Shown here one piece after another: positions 31,814 to 43,600 of a stretch of 64,000 bases of DNA. This DNA is from Mesostigma viride (taxonomy: Eukaryota > Streptophyta > Mesostigmatophyceae > Mesostigmatales > Mesostigmataceae), in contig RPFO01000104.1 in NCBI GenBank assembly GCA_009746045.1, positions 5,398,895 through 5,462,894 of the forward strand. Direction: 5' to 3'. A model generated the notes under the pieces. It saw only the letters and a list, made by a program, of their open reading frames with translations. It had not been told where the DNA came from and did no database searches. A program made the position numbers and the translations under genes. Positions within the stretch are counted from its first letter, which is position 1, and each line of letters starts with the position of its first letter.

Positions 31814-32697
31814 CTGTTCGACGGGATATGGAACATTTGGATGAACAATTCAATTAAGTTTGGTGTCGGCTGGAAGATATCTTGTTGGTAGCCCCGCCTT
31901 AATCACGGAAAGGACACAGAGGTTACTAGGTCGACGAAAGTGCGCGCTGACAGCTGATTGCGTGCGTACACTCTGGTCTAGCTCACACTAGGCGATGAGG
32001 TCGACTAATGCATCGAGAGTTGTGCGTTTCATGGTTTCATTTTATTGGAATTAAGTGACCCCCAATCCCCTGCATGGGGGGTCGTGAACATGTACGAAGC
32101 ATGGTTAGCCCGAACGAGTGGTTATCTTGCTGTGGTTTGTGCATTTGGTCACTTGACACAGGTACGTGGTTTGTGGATGTCACCGTGCGTGCAATACCGT
32201 GCGTTGCTTGGCCCAGGTGGATGGCATCAAGGGTGCTTTGCTGTTTCTGGACATCTTGCCCTCCTAGCTGGCTCGGCAACTTGCCATGGTTGACCACCAA
32301 GCGCAATATAATGGTGACCATGCAATAGCCCAACAAGCTGATAGAAAGCCATGCAGGTATTTGGGGCCGGCTTAATTCCCTCCGGCCTGCTAGGCCTGGC
32401 CTAGCTGGCCTCCAGCCCCCGTATTAATTTTATGGTTGTCATGCATGTAACTTTATCAGCCTATAGCTGCATGGTTGAATTAAAGCACATGACAGCTGGA
32501 GGTTGTTGTACGTGGCAAAGAATTAATGGATTTTCAAGTTCGCCATTGCTGCACCTGCGGCGATCCGAAATATACCAATCAGTTATGTTGCAACAATTAT
32601 ACTCCAAGGAGTCCAGATTCAATATGATGACAGCAGATACATTCTCATTCATCTAACAGTACTCTCCTTCATGAATCACAATACTGAAATCCCAAGA
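31814..32697. other. Spacer between convergent genes
   Basis: No recognised gene. It should hold the 3' UTRs of the coiled-coil gene (plus) and NUP85 (minus). Short frames at 32037-32656 have no recognisable motifs. Confidence 0.4.
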
Positions 32698-35600
32698 TCA
32701 CATCCCTTCTACCGAATACGCTCGCGATAGATTCCTCGCCAATGCCTGCCGGACCAGCAACTGCAGCGACCTGCCCACCTCCTCATCCTCACCACCTGCC
32801 ATGCTCCCTAGCACCGCCCGGGAGGACGACCGAGCAGCGGCGCCCCAATTCTTCCCCGTGATACCCTGTGGGGCCATCGCCAGCTCCTCCACGAGGCTGA
32901 TCATCGCTGACGTCGCCTGCGTGCCAAAGACCAAGTACGGCCCCTCCAGCAAGGGCACCGCGTGTGCCAGTATCTCCATCCACAACCGGCGCGGCGCCAG
33001 CCGGCCCACCAGCATCTCCTCCACCGCCAGCCCCGCGTCGCCGTACCGTGCCTGCACGCTCTTGCCCTCAAACATCGCGCCACGGGCAACCGCCGCAGCA
33101 CTAGAAGCCGCGGGCAGACCCGCCGAGCCACCCCCCTGGCCCGTACTACTAGAATTCGCGCCAATACCGGACCTGGCGCCAATACCGGACTGGTTGGTGG
33201 GCTCAAATGTCCCAGTGGCATTGCCAGCACCGCCCTTAGTGTGGAACCGGGCGATTGCGTCCATGTCGCGGCGGAACGCGCAGAACCTCGTGACAAACGC
33301 TAGCAGCGCCGTGTCTGGCGTGAGCAGGCTCAGCACCGTGTGGACCGCCTCCAGCTGGCCCACCATGCCCTCCCTGGCGGCACCATCCTTGCCCGCTGCT
33401 CCCCCTAGCCCCAGTCCCGTGTCACTGGCATCCGCACCTACACCTCCCATCGCTGCGCTTGAAGATCCCATCGCTTTGGCGGTCCCAGCCGCAGTGACGT
33501 GCGGCAGTAGCAAGCTCCCCAGCGTGGCGAGTCGCGCTGAATCCCTGCCCTGTTGCCACCAGGTCGCCGCCCCCGCCAGCTGCCCCGCAGCCCACTTGTG
33601 CGCGGCGACCACGCGGCAGATGGCGCTCGCGCGCGCACGCATCCTCTGGCCACCGGGACCCGGGTCCTCCTTTGCACCTGTGTCACAAAACCGGAGCAAC
33701 TTCTGTGCCAGGCGGTCGTCACCGCATACTGGCAGCCGGCCCAGGACCATGTCGAGCTCCTCGCGACCAAAGGTCGGGCAGTGCTGCAGGTAGGCGGCGC
33801 CAATGTGCCACGTCGACGTGAGGCCGCACATCGAGATCGCATACTCGAGCAGGTAGTATTCGGCCTGGCTTACGCCCCATCGGCCGGGGAGGGGGGATGC
33901 CACGACGCTGGCGGCTGAGGGGGATGCCATGGCCAGAAGATCGGTGATGTGTGCCATGGACCACGAGGAGAGGTTGTCGGAGCACAGGCGGACGACCTCT
34001 TGGGTGTCGGACGTGACGACGGCTTGGAAAAGCTCCTCCCAGAAAGTATCGGTGGGTGTATTGGAGGTGTTGGGGGGCGTTCGGGACGAAGGTGGGGGCT
34101 TGCGGCGCATGCACTCGCGCAGCAGGTGGGAGATGGCGTGGTCGGGCTGGTGTGGGTGTGGCGGGGTGTGGGCGAGACCAGGGAGGGCGACGGAAAAGGG
34201 GGGACAGATAAAGGGAGGCCGACGGAAAAGGGGGGACAGACATAGGGAGGCCGACGGAAAAGGGGGGACAGACATAGGGAGGGCGACGGAAAAGGGGGGA
34301 CAGACATAGGGAGCGGGACGGAAAAGGGGGGACAGAGAAAGGGAGGGCGACGGAAAAGGGGGGACAGACCAGGAGAAGCGCGCACAGGGAGGCGGTCGAT
34401 GCCAAGGGGGTCAACGCCAACACGGGCACAAATATACATGTCATTCCGTGGGCAATTTCACATGTCAATTCATGTGTTATTCCTCATGTCACTCTGCGCG
34501 GCATTCGCATATCGGTTTGCGCAGGGTTGGAAACATCATCCCTACGGATATCCTCCTTGGAAACATCATCTCGCCATTGTTTGCATGTACGTGCAAGAGG
34601 CCTGGGCAGGGTGGCATGCAGGGCAGCATAGGTATGTACGAGGTTGGAGAAGTGGTTAAAGAAGAGGAAACACCTGTGGGTGGGTAATGGGTGGGTTGGG
34701 AACAGGGTTGGGGTGGCTGGATGACTTGATGGCCCAGCAATTGGGTGGATGAGTGGATGATAGAATTGAGAGGTTGGGTGGTTGAGTGGTTGAGAGGTTG
34801 GGCGGTTGGGTGGTTGAGCGGTTGAGCAGTTGAGAGGTTGGGTGGTTGAGTGGTTGGGAGGTTGGGCGGTTGAGCGGTTGAGCGGCTGAGAGGTTGGGTG
34901 GTTGAGTGGTTGGGAGGTTGAGAGGTTGGGCGGTTGAGCATCCAGCAGATTCGTGGTTGCATGAATCCTGCCGCTATCCTGGCCACCAAGGCAGGAAAAC
35001 TGGGGACACGGAAACGCTAACCGGATAGAGGCCATGCACACGTGGCAAATGGCAGGTAACAAACACCAGAGCCAACATGGAAGACATCCACCCAGCCCTG
35101 GTACCCATGGAGCTCCATGAAGCACCGAGAGGAAGAAGAAGAAGAAGAAGAAGAAGAAGAAGAAGAAGAAGAAGAAGAAGAAGAAGAAGAAGAAGAAGAA
35201 GAAGAAGAAGAAGAAGAAGAAGAAGAAGAAGAAGAAGAAGAAGAAGAAGAAGAAGAAGAAGAAGAAGAAGAAGAAGAAGAAGAAGAAGAAGAAGAAGAAG
35301 AAGAAGAAGAAGAAGAAGAAGAAGAAGAAGAAGAAGAAGAAGAAGAAGAAGAAGAAGAAGAAGAAGAAGAAGAAGAAGAAGAAGACTTCCTTTCATAATC
35401 CACCTTGTCAATGATCGTTGAAGATGGCAGTCAGGGTACATTACTGTGATTAGGTAAGGTATAAAGGTCGGGTACATGACTAGGCTAGCTTGCAGTCATA
35501 GTGGCCTGCGCTGGTTGTCTCCTTGATTGAGGTATAGTTATCTTTTTGAAATGTATGTCTTCGCGTTAGCAAGCCATCAATTCAATGAAAAAGGCTACAC

Positions 35601-37621
35601 ATTTCCATCTCTACTCATATTCATCATCCTGAACGACTCAAAAACGTTGATAAGATAATGGCAGGCTCGAGCTACCATGGTCCGGATTCTCCAGATTTCT
35701 GGCCTGCGCTGATTGTCTCATGGATATGGGTACAGGTCAAGGGGCAGGGCGAAAAGCGATCCTGCTGTGCACAGGGAACCCTCCAGTACAAAATGTGCAG
35801 GGGAGATGCGTGTGCCGAGGAGAACCCACAAAAATGCGCGTGGGGAGAAAACCACTAAAAGGGCATAGTCAAGGCGTCACGCCTGTGGCTCTGTCAACCC
35901 TACGACCTGACAAGAAATGAAAACGCGGCATGACAGAAAATGATCAATGCAGCGAACGCGAACTGCCCTGGGGAAATACGGGGGTAGAAGACAAGGCAGG
36001 CAGCAGCATAAGCATGAACAGGTGAACCCACGTTGTATCCGGGTGCACGTGCAGCAGCATGAACGCACAAAAGAAACAAGCGAAACGACCGACCGACCGA
36101 CCGACCGACCGACCGACCGACCGACCGACCGACCGACCGACCGACCGACCGACCGACCGACCGACCGACCGACCGACCGACCGACCGACCGACCGACCGA
36201 CCGACCGACCGACCGACCGACCGACCGACCGACCGACCGACCGACCGACCGACCGACCGACCGACCAACCAACCAACCAACCAACCAAAAAACAATACAC
36301 GGCGCCAATACTATAACCAGGCTATCAACCCACCTTGGCGTCTGGGTGCACGTGCAGCAGTGTGGCCACCAGCAGCTCCATCCAATCCGACGCGACGTGC
36401 GCCAGTGCATCGCCATCCCCCGCCACCACGCGGGCCAGCTGGCCCACCTCCTCATACAACCTGATGTCCTGGCGGCCGTCACCATCCACGTAGCGCCAGA
36501 AACGCTGCTCCACCGTGTTCAGCAGCGCCTGAAACTGGTTGAGCCAACGGGAGCGGAACGCCGACCGAGCCGCGGCGTCCTTGGGGGAGTGAATCCCCGG
36601 GAAATTCTCCAACAGCACGACCAGCGCCTCGAACAGCTCGCATTGGGCGTCGAGGACCCTCCTGTCCTCCGGCACCAGGCTGGCACGTGACAGGCCTTCC
36701 CGTCGCACGAGGCAGCTCGCAGTCTTGAGGAGGGCGACCGCGTGGTGGAGGGACCCGAGCGCGACAAACGCCCGCAGGCAGGACCAGAATGCTGGCGTCT
36801 GCTCCGGCTCCGGCCCCAGCGAGACTTGGGCGTAACAGTTGGGCAGGCTGGTTGCGAAAGGGTACAGCGCGCCTGAGGTGGAGTTGCGGCGCAGCCACGC
36901 GGACAGCGGCAGCGCGGGCAGCAGGGACCCGTGGGGGTGCACATAGAAGACCTCTAGCAGCTCCCACACGGCACGGGAGACAGCAGTAACAGGGTCTTCA
37001 TCGGCAGCGGTGCCAGCAGGGATGATATCGGATTCGTCCACGCGGCCCATCGCGTAGCTGATGTTCTGGCTGTACTGGCGTACCGCCTCGCTCCTGGGGG
37101 TGGGGGGGGGGGGGGGAGACGCGGCATGCGGGCGGGGACGAGGGGCGGTACAGACGAAAGGGAGTGGATTAATAAAAATTACTATTAAAATTTACACGAG
37201 GGGCGCGCGTGACAAACACGCACGCTGCGCGGAATCGGTCACGTGGCCTCGTCCAGGCAGGGCCGGGGGGCGAGAAGAAAGCGCCAACTTATAGAACATA
37301 GACTGCCAACTGTAAAGAAAACAGAGCAAAGCAAAAGCAGAGCAAAGGAAAAACAGAGAAAGGGAAACAAGCGTGCCTGTCTTTAGGATCGGACAGGCGC
37401 TCCAGTTCCTTGTGTACGTCGGTGAAGAGCGCCCGTGCATCATGGGCTAATTTACGCTCGTCCATACTTGGGTAATTCCACTGTTTAGTGAAAACTTCGC
37501 TACCGCCACATCCGATTTGTTCCGCGCCCTGCTGGGCAGGTGCGAACGTTTCGCATAGTCGGACGGCATTACTTCCGTTCACCCAAGAAAAATGGACTCG
37601 CCCACCCCTCCACGGTTCCAT
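32698..37621 (-). CDS. NUP85: Nucleoporin Nup85 (Y-complex scaffold)
   Basis: Three exons (minus): 37377-37621, 36334-37093 and 32698-34146; phases match (2, then 0) and give 817 residues. Nup85 is a helical scaffold of the Nup107-160 (Y) complex of the nuclear pore. Evidence is the order and spacing of family segments: an N-terminal beta-type patch (RVHFSWVNGSNAVRL), WELLEVFYVHP, the central helices FWSCLRAFVALGSLHHAVAL and WMELLVATLLHVHPDAK, then FWEELFQAVV, LLEYAISMCGLTSTWHIGAA, YLQHCPTFGREELDMVLGRL and AAGQLAGAATWWQQGRDSAR, which correspond to the conserved C-terminal helical repeats. Ser/Gly/Ala-rich inserts interrupt the last third. Intron 1 has a GC donor (CAG/GCACGC); intron 2 holds GAA, CCGA and GGTTG arrays. 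The start is the ATG before EPWRGG. It is divergent from RPS21. Confidence 0.85.
34185..34380. repeat. About 31-bp tandem repeat, roughly six copies
   Basis: Units of GGGAGGCCGACGGAAAAGGG plus GGGACAGACATA, with small variants. They lie in NUP85 intron 2, just beyond the acceptor of the last exon in the minus sense. Confidence 0.8.
34755..34940. repeat. GGTTGGG/GGTTGAG minisatellite
   Basis: An irregular array of 8-bp GAGGTTGG, GTGGTTGA and GCGGTTGA modules, in NUP85 intron 2. Confidence 0.85.
35130..35386. repeat. (GAA)n microsatellite, about 85 units
   Basis: A perfect GAA/TTC run in NUP85 intron 2. Read along the gene (minus strand) it is (TTC)n. Long GAA/TTC tracts are known to form triplex DNA and to slow transcription. 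Confidence 0.97.
35500..35740 (+). repeat. Dispersed short element, one full copy and one end fragment
   Basis: CATCATCCTGAACGACTC (35620), GGCAGGCTCGAGCTACCATG (35662) and TTTCTGGCCTGCGCTGATTG (35696) reproduce the element found with a target duplication at 41161-41290. A separate end fragment, GGCCTGCGCTGGTTGTCTCC, lies at 35502. Confidence 0.75.
36087..36290. repeat. (CCGA)n microsatellite with (CCAA)n end
   Basis: About 44 CCGA units run into five or so CCAA units. The array lies in NUP85 intron 2 between the true exon-2 donor (36333/36334) and an extra copy of that donor junction at 36024-36060. Confidence 0.95.
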
Positions 37622-38377
37622 ACTCAACCACGTGTGAATCCAAAGTGGATATCTATGTGCAGAAGTTCCCGGCTGCCCTAGCTATTAAACACCTGGTCTA
37701 GTGGCGTCCGACGTTTGGAAGCCCCCATTCAAATCGACACAGGCCCGTAGAAAATTCCGATGGCAAGCTGCGTTGCCCAACCTGGTTTTGTACGTAGCCC
37801 CTATGCATTCTCCAAAATCGCGCGCTCGGGCAACCATCCACGCCTGCTACTGTGGTCCTGTTGTCTTGCAACAGGGGTGAAGGTCAACCTAATCCTAAAG
37901 TGTGCGGTGAATGAAAGGGTGCTGTCTTCAAAATATTATTGTATTCGAGAAAAAAAAATTGAGGCACAATGGATGCCACATTCGACGCTAAGTCCGAGGC
38001 GAATTCCCACCATTGCGCACTGCTCAGTGCTCACCCACGAGTGCTCAGATTCCACGGATCGAACTTTTGGCGCTTGCTACTGCTGCCCTCCGAGAACATC
38101 GGGAAAAATAATGCGGAAGCAGGAATAGGTACCTAAACTGGCGGCGTTCACCGCGCCGGGATGCCCCTTGCCCAGTTGCCCTGGAACCGCATGCCTTCCG
38201 CGGAAGTCCGCATGCAACACAGCATGTACGCTGCTCATACAGGGCGCGCCGCGCTGCCTCCTGTACACGACGCCATGGTGCCGCCGCCCATATCTTCCTG
38301 CCATCTTCCCGGTATTGGCCTCTTTCTCCCGGCCTTTGCACCTGCCCTCCAGGCTTTCCCAGCACTTACCGGTCAGG

Positions 38378-40056
38378 ATGATTAACGAAGAGGGAGAGAA
38401 CGTCGATCTGTACATTCCCAGGAAGTGGTACGATTTCTTGCGTTTAGTTCGTTTGAAATTTTTGGAATGCGTTGATGGGGCCATGCTACTGGGCGTCGAG
38501 TGTAATGAGTTAGGGCGATTAGACGACAAGAAGAAGTTTGGCTAGCCATAGCCACTACGGCGCTGGGTAACAAAGCGCTGGGTAAACACTATGCAGCTGG
38601 AATTAACAGTGGCGGTTATGGCGGCGAATCTGCGTGTGGGTTGCGTAATATCCGTCTTTTGCCCGCAGCTCGGCCACGAACCGCCTCATCTCTTCTGATG
38701 ACCATGCGGCCGTCCAGATTAACATTGGACATTTGGATGAGAACGGCGTCTACACTGGCCAGTTCACGACCTTCGCGTTCACTGGGGCTGTGCGTGCTCA
38801 GGTCAGGGAAAAGACCAGTCGTCTTATTCACGTACTCTGGAATCGATTGTGCTCTCTGTCGTTACGTTATGTTATTCGTGGCCCCCATGGACACCACTTT
38901 GGGTTTTCATGCTTCCTCGACCGGGATGGTAAAGATTTTGGGGAGATGCTTAGATAGGTTTGCAAGGTCGTTGGATGTCTTTAGTGAGAGCCAGCCACCA
39001 TAGTTTGCCTCAGCGTATACTATAGGGTTTACGCGTATACTTGGTAGGTCTCTATTGGCATTCAAGATTGCAAGTAATGGGCAATGCACTCCCAGTTACG
39101 TTTCCTCAAATCTTAGACTTTCAGAGCTAGTTTAGAGGCCAGGTTATTGGTTACATAATACATTGGAGTATACCATGCTCTCCTGTGTCATCCTGCAGAG
39201 CTTATAGGCATGTCATAGTTGCGGAAGGAGTCTTATCAGCATCAATTGGAGCTCTAGCAAGCTGTCTTGGCTTGGCAAGAGTTTGTCCATGGTTGAATGC
39301 ATAGGCACATTACCACAGAATTATGTGGTCAGTCTTTTTTTTTTTTTTTGCAAACTGGCCTTTTCGTTGTCCTGTTCTCAGCTTACGACATGATGTTATG
39401 TGGGCTAGGTACATGCAGTTCTTAGCGCAGGCATGTTGTGTCTGTCATTGTCTTGTTTCTGATAAGAAATCCCTCATGCCCCACACCACCCGCTTCAGCC
39501 CATGGGCCTGTCCTCTGTTGCCGCCAGACATTTTCAAGACCGCAGCTTTTTGCTGTCTCTTCGTCTGTTACCGCGGGTGTGACTCTTTCTCTCACTGTGA
39601 AGAAGGTTATCGATCCACGTGCTCTTTCCCAGCAGCACCGCTGCTTTGTTTTGCCGGCATGCGTGTGTCAAGGGCTCCATTGAGGGCTCTCAATGCTCTG
39701 CTTGTATGTTTGCTTCTATGTCGGCTGTTGTTGTATGTGTTTCTGATCAGAAGCTACCATGGTCTGGATTCTCCCGAAAACTGGCCTGCGCTGGTTGTCT
39801 CATTGATACTATAATCCGTGGCTGCAATTATGAATAATGGATGTAGCCGGTGTGGACAGGAGCATCTTTTAATGAAAAATTGGTGAAAGATGGTAGTGAT
39901 AATGCGAACATAAACTCGCTGGGGGTGTCATGGGCTCACTTTGACGTGGCTTGTCTTTCCTTTCATCATCCGTTGTTGTTTCTATGCTGACAGGGTGATG
40001 CGGACTCGTCCCTGGACCGCCTGTGGACTGCCAAGCGGACCGAGGCCGGCCAGTAA
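38378..40056 (+). CDS. RPS21: 40S ribosomal protein eS21
   Basis: Three exons, 38378-38427, 38669-38801 and 39994-40056, with joins in phase 2 and phase 0, give 81 residues, the usual size of eS21. The start [16 protein letters not shown], the join creating Cys before [39 protein letters not shown] and the final exon [20 protein letters not shown] follow the family along its whole length. eS21 is a component of the small cytosolic ribosomal subunit. Donors are GTACGA and GTCAGG, acceptors CCGCAG and GACAG. The second intron (1.2 kb) contains a dispersed short element near 39750. The sequence before the ATG is pyrimidine-rich, as often seen in ribosomal-protein 5' leaders. NUP85 starts 756 bp upstream on the other strand, so the two may share a bidirectional promoter. 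Confidence 0.95.
39748..39812 (+). repeat. Dispersed short element fragment in RPS21 intron 2
   Basis: AAGCTACCATGGTCTGGATT followed by CTGGCCTGCGCTGGTTGTCT matches the right half of the 41161-41290 element. Confidence 0.7.
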
Positions 40057-40635
40057 AGCGCAGGCTCCTTGGGTACCCCATCAACATGAACCCCTTTGTC
40101 CCTGACTTGGAGGTCCGGTGACGCCAACGTGTCACCGCGCCTGTCCAGAGCAGCAGACTGTGCGCGCGTGTGTAGTACATCTGTGCTTCTAGAGGCCTTT
40201 CTAAGGGCCCCCTTACCATTGAAGGACAGGGCAGCTCTGAGCCTGCCGACAAAATGTTTATGCTATTTTTTATTGACCAGGTTTCCCCTGTATGCACCAT
40301 CACAAACTAAGTGCAATGGCTAGGATAGCTGGCTTCACTGGTTTCTAATTATCAATAAATTTTGAGCTTCTAAATCAAACTACACCGTGTTTAAAATTTT
40401 TCTTATGAGACAACTGTCAAGGAGACACAACTATGAAGTGAGACAACTATGCCTGGACGCATGGCGATCCAACGCCGTGGAAGGACTAGGGTAGTTGTCT
40501 GAGAGGAAAGACGCGAAAGCGCCGCGGGAGCCGCGTGGCTATCTCTAGGAAGACCTGCATGTAGGGAGACAGAGGGTAACAAGAAAGGTTGATAGGGAAA
40601 ACACACACGTGTACACCAACAACAACAAAAACAAC
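40057..40635. other. RPS21 3' flank and spacer
   Basis: Holds the RPS21 3' UTR; ATCAATAAATTTT near 40352 resembles a polyadenylation signal region. GAGACAACT occurs several times at 40407-40450 and is related to the end of the dispersed short element. No gene recognised. Confidence 0.4.
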
Positions 40636-42000
40636 CAAAACTACACGAGCAAGGTGTCCTACAAATGCTATCCTACGCTGCGTAATCTTGTCCGAAATGC
40701 GAGGGATACCCTGATACAAAGACTCTAATGACCTATGCTTGGAAAACCCTACGTTCAGGACCTGTCGGAGCATCCTGTAAACCGTGCCGTCTAGCTTAGC
40801 TGCCAGTGTGGGTGTGATTGTCCACGCCTCGGCGCCATACGTGAGCACCGTGAGGACGAGGACCTTGAAGAGCATGCGCTTGCGGTGCTCGCCCAGGCCC
40901 TTCGAGCGCCAGTAGGTGTTGAGCGAACGGAGCCTGGCCCAGGCCAGGCCGATGCGGATGTCCACATCGTCTGCGGTGTCAGGGAGCATACTCCCCAACA
41001 GTTTGAAGCGAACGCGGAACGGGACCTCCGTCCCGTCGAGCAGGCGCGGCAGCGGTGGGCTACTGGAGGCCCCAATCACCATCGCCTCAGTTTTGACACT
41101 AATCTCCAACCCCACCGCCCTTGCCTCCAGGCCCAGACAGTCCAGCCAGGTCTGAATGTCAAGGAGACAACCAGCGCAGGCCAGAAATCGGGAGAATCCG
41201 GACCATGGTAGCTAGCTCGAGCCTGCCGTTATCTTGTCCGCGTGTTCGAGTCGTTCAGGATGATGAAGATGAATGGTGAGGGAATGGTGATGAATGTCGG
41301 CTCGGGGCGCGCGATGAGGGTGGTGTCGTCCGCATAAATCAGGTCTGACAGGCGGTAGCCAGTGCCGACCCCGCCGTGCTCTTTCTCGTTAAGGATGTCC
41401 AAGCCTGGCTCGAACCAGTAAAGCGCGCACGTGCCCGGCACATGACGTGATCCACGACAATAATGAACAGGTATGGGGACAGGACACAACCTTGCCACAC
41501 CCCGTGGTGATGGGGGAATGGTGGGGTGGTGCCTTCCGCAGTCCGCACTACTGCCTGTTCACGAGCCCTCATATACAGTCCACGAATGGCAGCAATAAAC
41601 GCTGGTGGCACCCGATCCAGAGGTAGGATGGCCCAAAGAGCCTCCCAGAGGACCGTGTCAAAGGCCTTGATATAGTCAACAAAAATGAAGACCAGCGGCA
41701 AACTGTCAGGGCAAAGGCGGCGCACCTCCTCCATCAACCGGCGCACGACAAACACATGCATGTTACGACCACGACGGAAACCCATCTGAGACTCACTCAG
41801 GTGTGGGTCTAGCGCGGCGCGGAGCCTGTGCAGCATCATGCACATGAAGACCTTAATGCGCGGCGCTCTGGACGCAGACACCCCGGTAGTTACCGGGGTC
41901 AGCAGCAGAGCCCTTCTTGTACAGCATGACGCGGATGGCTGTCTGCCACTCAGCAGGCGGAGGCTCGTCAGACTTGGAGGTGGAGGCTCGTCGCCGAGAC
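40636..42000 (-). pseudogene. LINE reverse transcriptase fragment (ORF2), frame-broken and interrupted
   Basis: The minus-strand frames give, in order: MLYKKGSAADPGNYRGVCVQ (start of the RT domain), LSESQMGFRRGRN, FVDYIKAFDTVLW (first catalytic Asp region), GVWQGCVLSPYLFIIVVDH, LSDLIYADDTTLI (the YADD catalytic box near 41330) and then the thumb and C-terminal part VLVLTVLTYGAEAWT. It is a non-LTR-type RT and is broken by frame changes near 41860 and 41430. A 130-bp element is inserted at 41161-41290 between YADD and the thumb. Endonuclease and ORF1 are missing. The RT is close to that of the LINE at 63440-64000. Confidence 0.85.
41161..41290. mobile_element. 130-bp dispersed element with 8-bp target duplication
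   Basis: TGAATGTC flanks the insert exactly on both sides (41153-41160 and 41291-41298), and removing the insert restores the LINE sequence. Other copies or parts lie at 7818-7832, 9876-9905, 13550-13665, 35502-35735, 39748-39812 and 44375-44409. No ORF and no perfect terminal inverted repeats. An 8-bp duplication suits hAT-type DNA transposition, but a short retroposon is not excluded. Confidence 0.8.
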
Positions 42001-42084
42001 GTGGGTATCCTCACCAACGCCCTCGAGAAGAAGCTGTCACCAACGCGTTGAGATTCATTTTCAGTGTAGGATGATATGAAGTGC

Positions 42085-42600
42085 ACATTGGTAGAGAAGA
42101 TTTGTATTTGGGCTTGCCACTTATACCAAGTCTAAATCAACCAGCGCAGATCACTAGCACTGTTAAACAGTCTAGATTACAAAGTTCTCGTCAGGCACTT
42201 GGCTCGCACCAACCAGCTAGACACGACGCGGGGCCCAACCGCAGGGCAGCGAAGCGCACAGCCAAGTAGGCACCTCCTTACGTGGGACGGACCCAGCGAT
42301 CTGACACGCCAGGCTGCCCGCACGTTTAGCCGGAAGCATCTAGAGACTAGAAGAGGACATGAGGGGCTCAGGCCTCTTCCTGATATGGATAAAGATGCAG
42401 AGCAAGGCCATCCGGGCCCAGGTGGTAGAGGACAACGATCCCCCCCCTGTGGGTAAGAGGCATGTCACCCATCTTGGGAAGAACGCCCGGCGTGACCGCT
42501 AGAACTAGGCACTACCTGCTGTGTGGCATGTCCCTCGGTTTGTTAGTTTAGGCATTAGATAGATACAATAGACCGCTTCGATTCTTTGTCCATCCACCAA
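42085..42600 (+). mobile_element. LINE ORF2 C-terminus and 3' UTR remnant
   Basis: REDLYLGLPLIPS, ARTNQLDTTRGPTAGQRSAQ and GLRPLPDMDKDAEQG correspond to 8945-9250 and 9960-10200 on the same strand. The 3' UTR then leads into CCATCCACC and the 1-kb CCCA array. It is head to head with the minus-strand RT fragment at 40636-42000. Confidence 0.75.
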
Positions 42601-43600
42601 TCCATCCATTCACCCACACACCCACCCACCCACCCACCCGCCTGCCCGCCCGCCCACCCGCCCGCCCGCCCGCCCGCCCGCCCGCCCGCCGCGCCGCCCG
42701 CCGCCCGCCGCCCGCCCGCCCGCCCGCGCCGCCCGCCCGCCCGCCCGCCGCCCGCCCGCCCGCCCGCCCGCCCGCCGCCCGCCGCCCGCGCACCCGCCCG
42801 CCCGCCCGCCCGCCCGCCGCCCGCCCGCCCGGCGCCCGCCCGGCACACACACGTAAGCAGCACACACACATGCACAAATACACGCACCCACCCACTCACC
42901 CACCCACCCACCCACCCACCCACCCACCCACCCACCCACCCACCCACCCACCCACCCACCCACCCACCCACCCACCACCCACCCACCCACCCACCCACCC
43001 ACCCACCCACCCACCCACCCACCCACCCACCCACCCACCCACCCACCCACCCACCCACCCACCGCCACCCACCCACCCACCCACCCACCCACCCACCCAC
43101 CCACCCACCCACCCACCCCACCCACCCACCCACCCACCCACCCACCCACCCACCCACCCACCCACCCACCCACCCACCCACCCACCCACCCACCCACCCA
43201 CCCACCCACCCACCCACCCACCCACCCACCCACCCACCCACCCACCCACCCACCCACCCCCCCACCCACCCACCCACCCACCCACCGCCACCCACCCACC
43301 AACCCACCCACCAACCCACCCACCCACCCACCCACCCACCCACCCACCCACCCACCCACCCACCCACCCACCCACCCACCCACCCACCCACCCACCCACC
43401 CACCCACCCACCCACCCACCCACCCACCACCCACCCACCCACCCACCCACCCACCCACCACCCACCCACCCACCCACCCACCCACCCACCCACCCACCCA
43501 CCCACCCACCCACCCATCCATCCATCCATCCATCCATCCATCCATCCATCCATCCATCCATCCATCCATCCATCCATCCATCCATCCATCCATCCATCCC
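42590..43600. repeat. Compound (CCCG)n-(CCCA)n-(CATC)n microsatellite
   Basis: CCCG/CCG-type units (42640-42845), a short ACACACAC stretch, about 620 bp of CCCA with slips, and about 80 bp of CATC. It is flanked by a LINE 3' UTR on the left and a type-1 terminal stem-loop on the right, in the same order as the inverted array at 1865-2948. The long Pro/Thr/His and Gly/Trp/Val open frames are artefacts. Confidence 0.95.

Noticed and set aside
32801-33793. Plus-strand frame of 330 codons
   Set aside because: Antisense shadow of the NUP85 last exon; Pro/Ala/Ser composition follows from GC-rich codons on the other strand.
41320-41345. YADD box as evidence of a bacterial retron or group II intron
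   Set aside because: Flanking order and the similar endonuclease-bearing ORF2 at 61.6-64 kb show a eukaryotic non-LTR retrotransposon.
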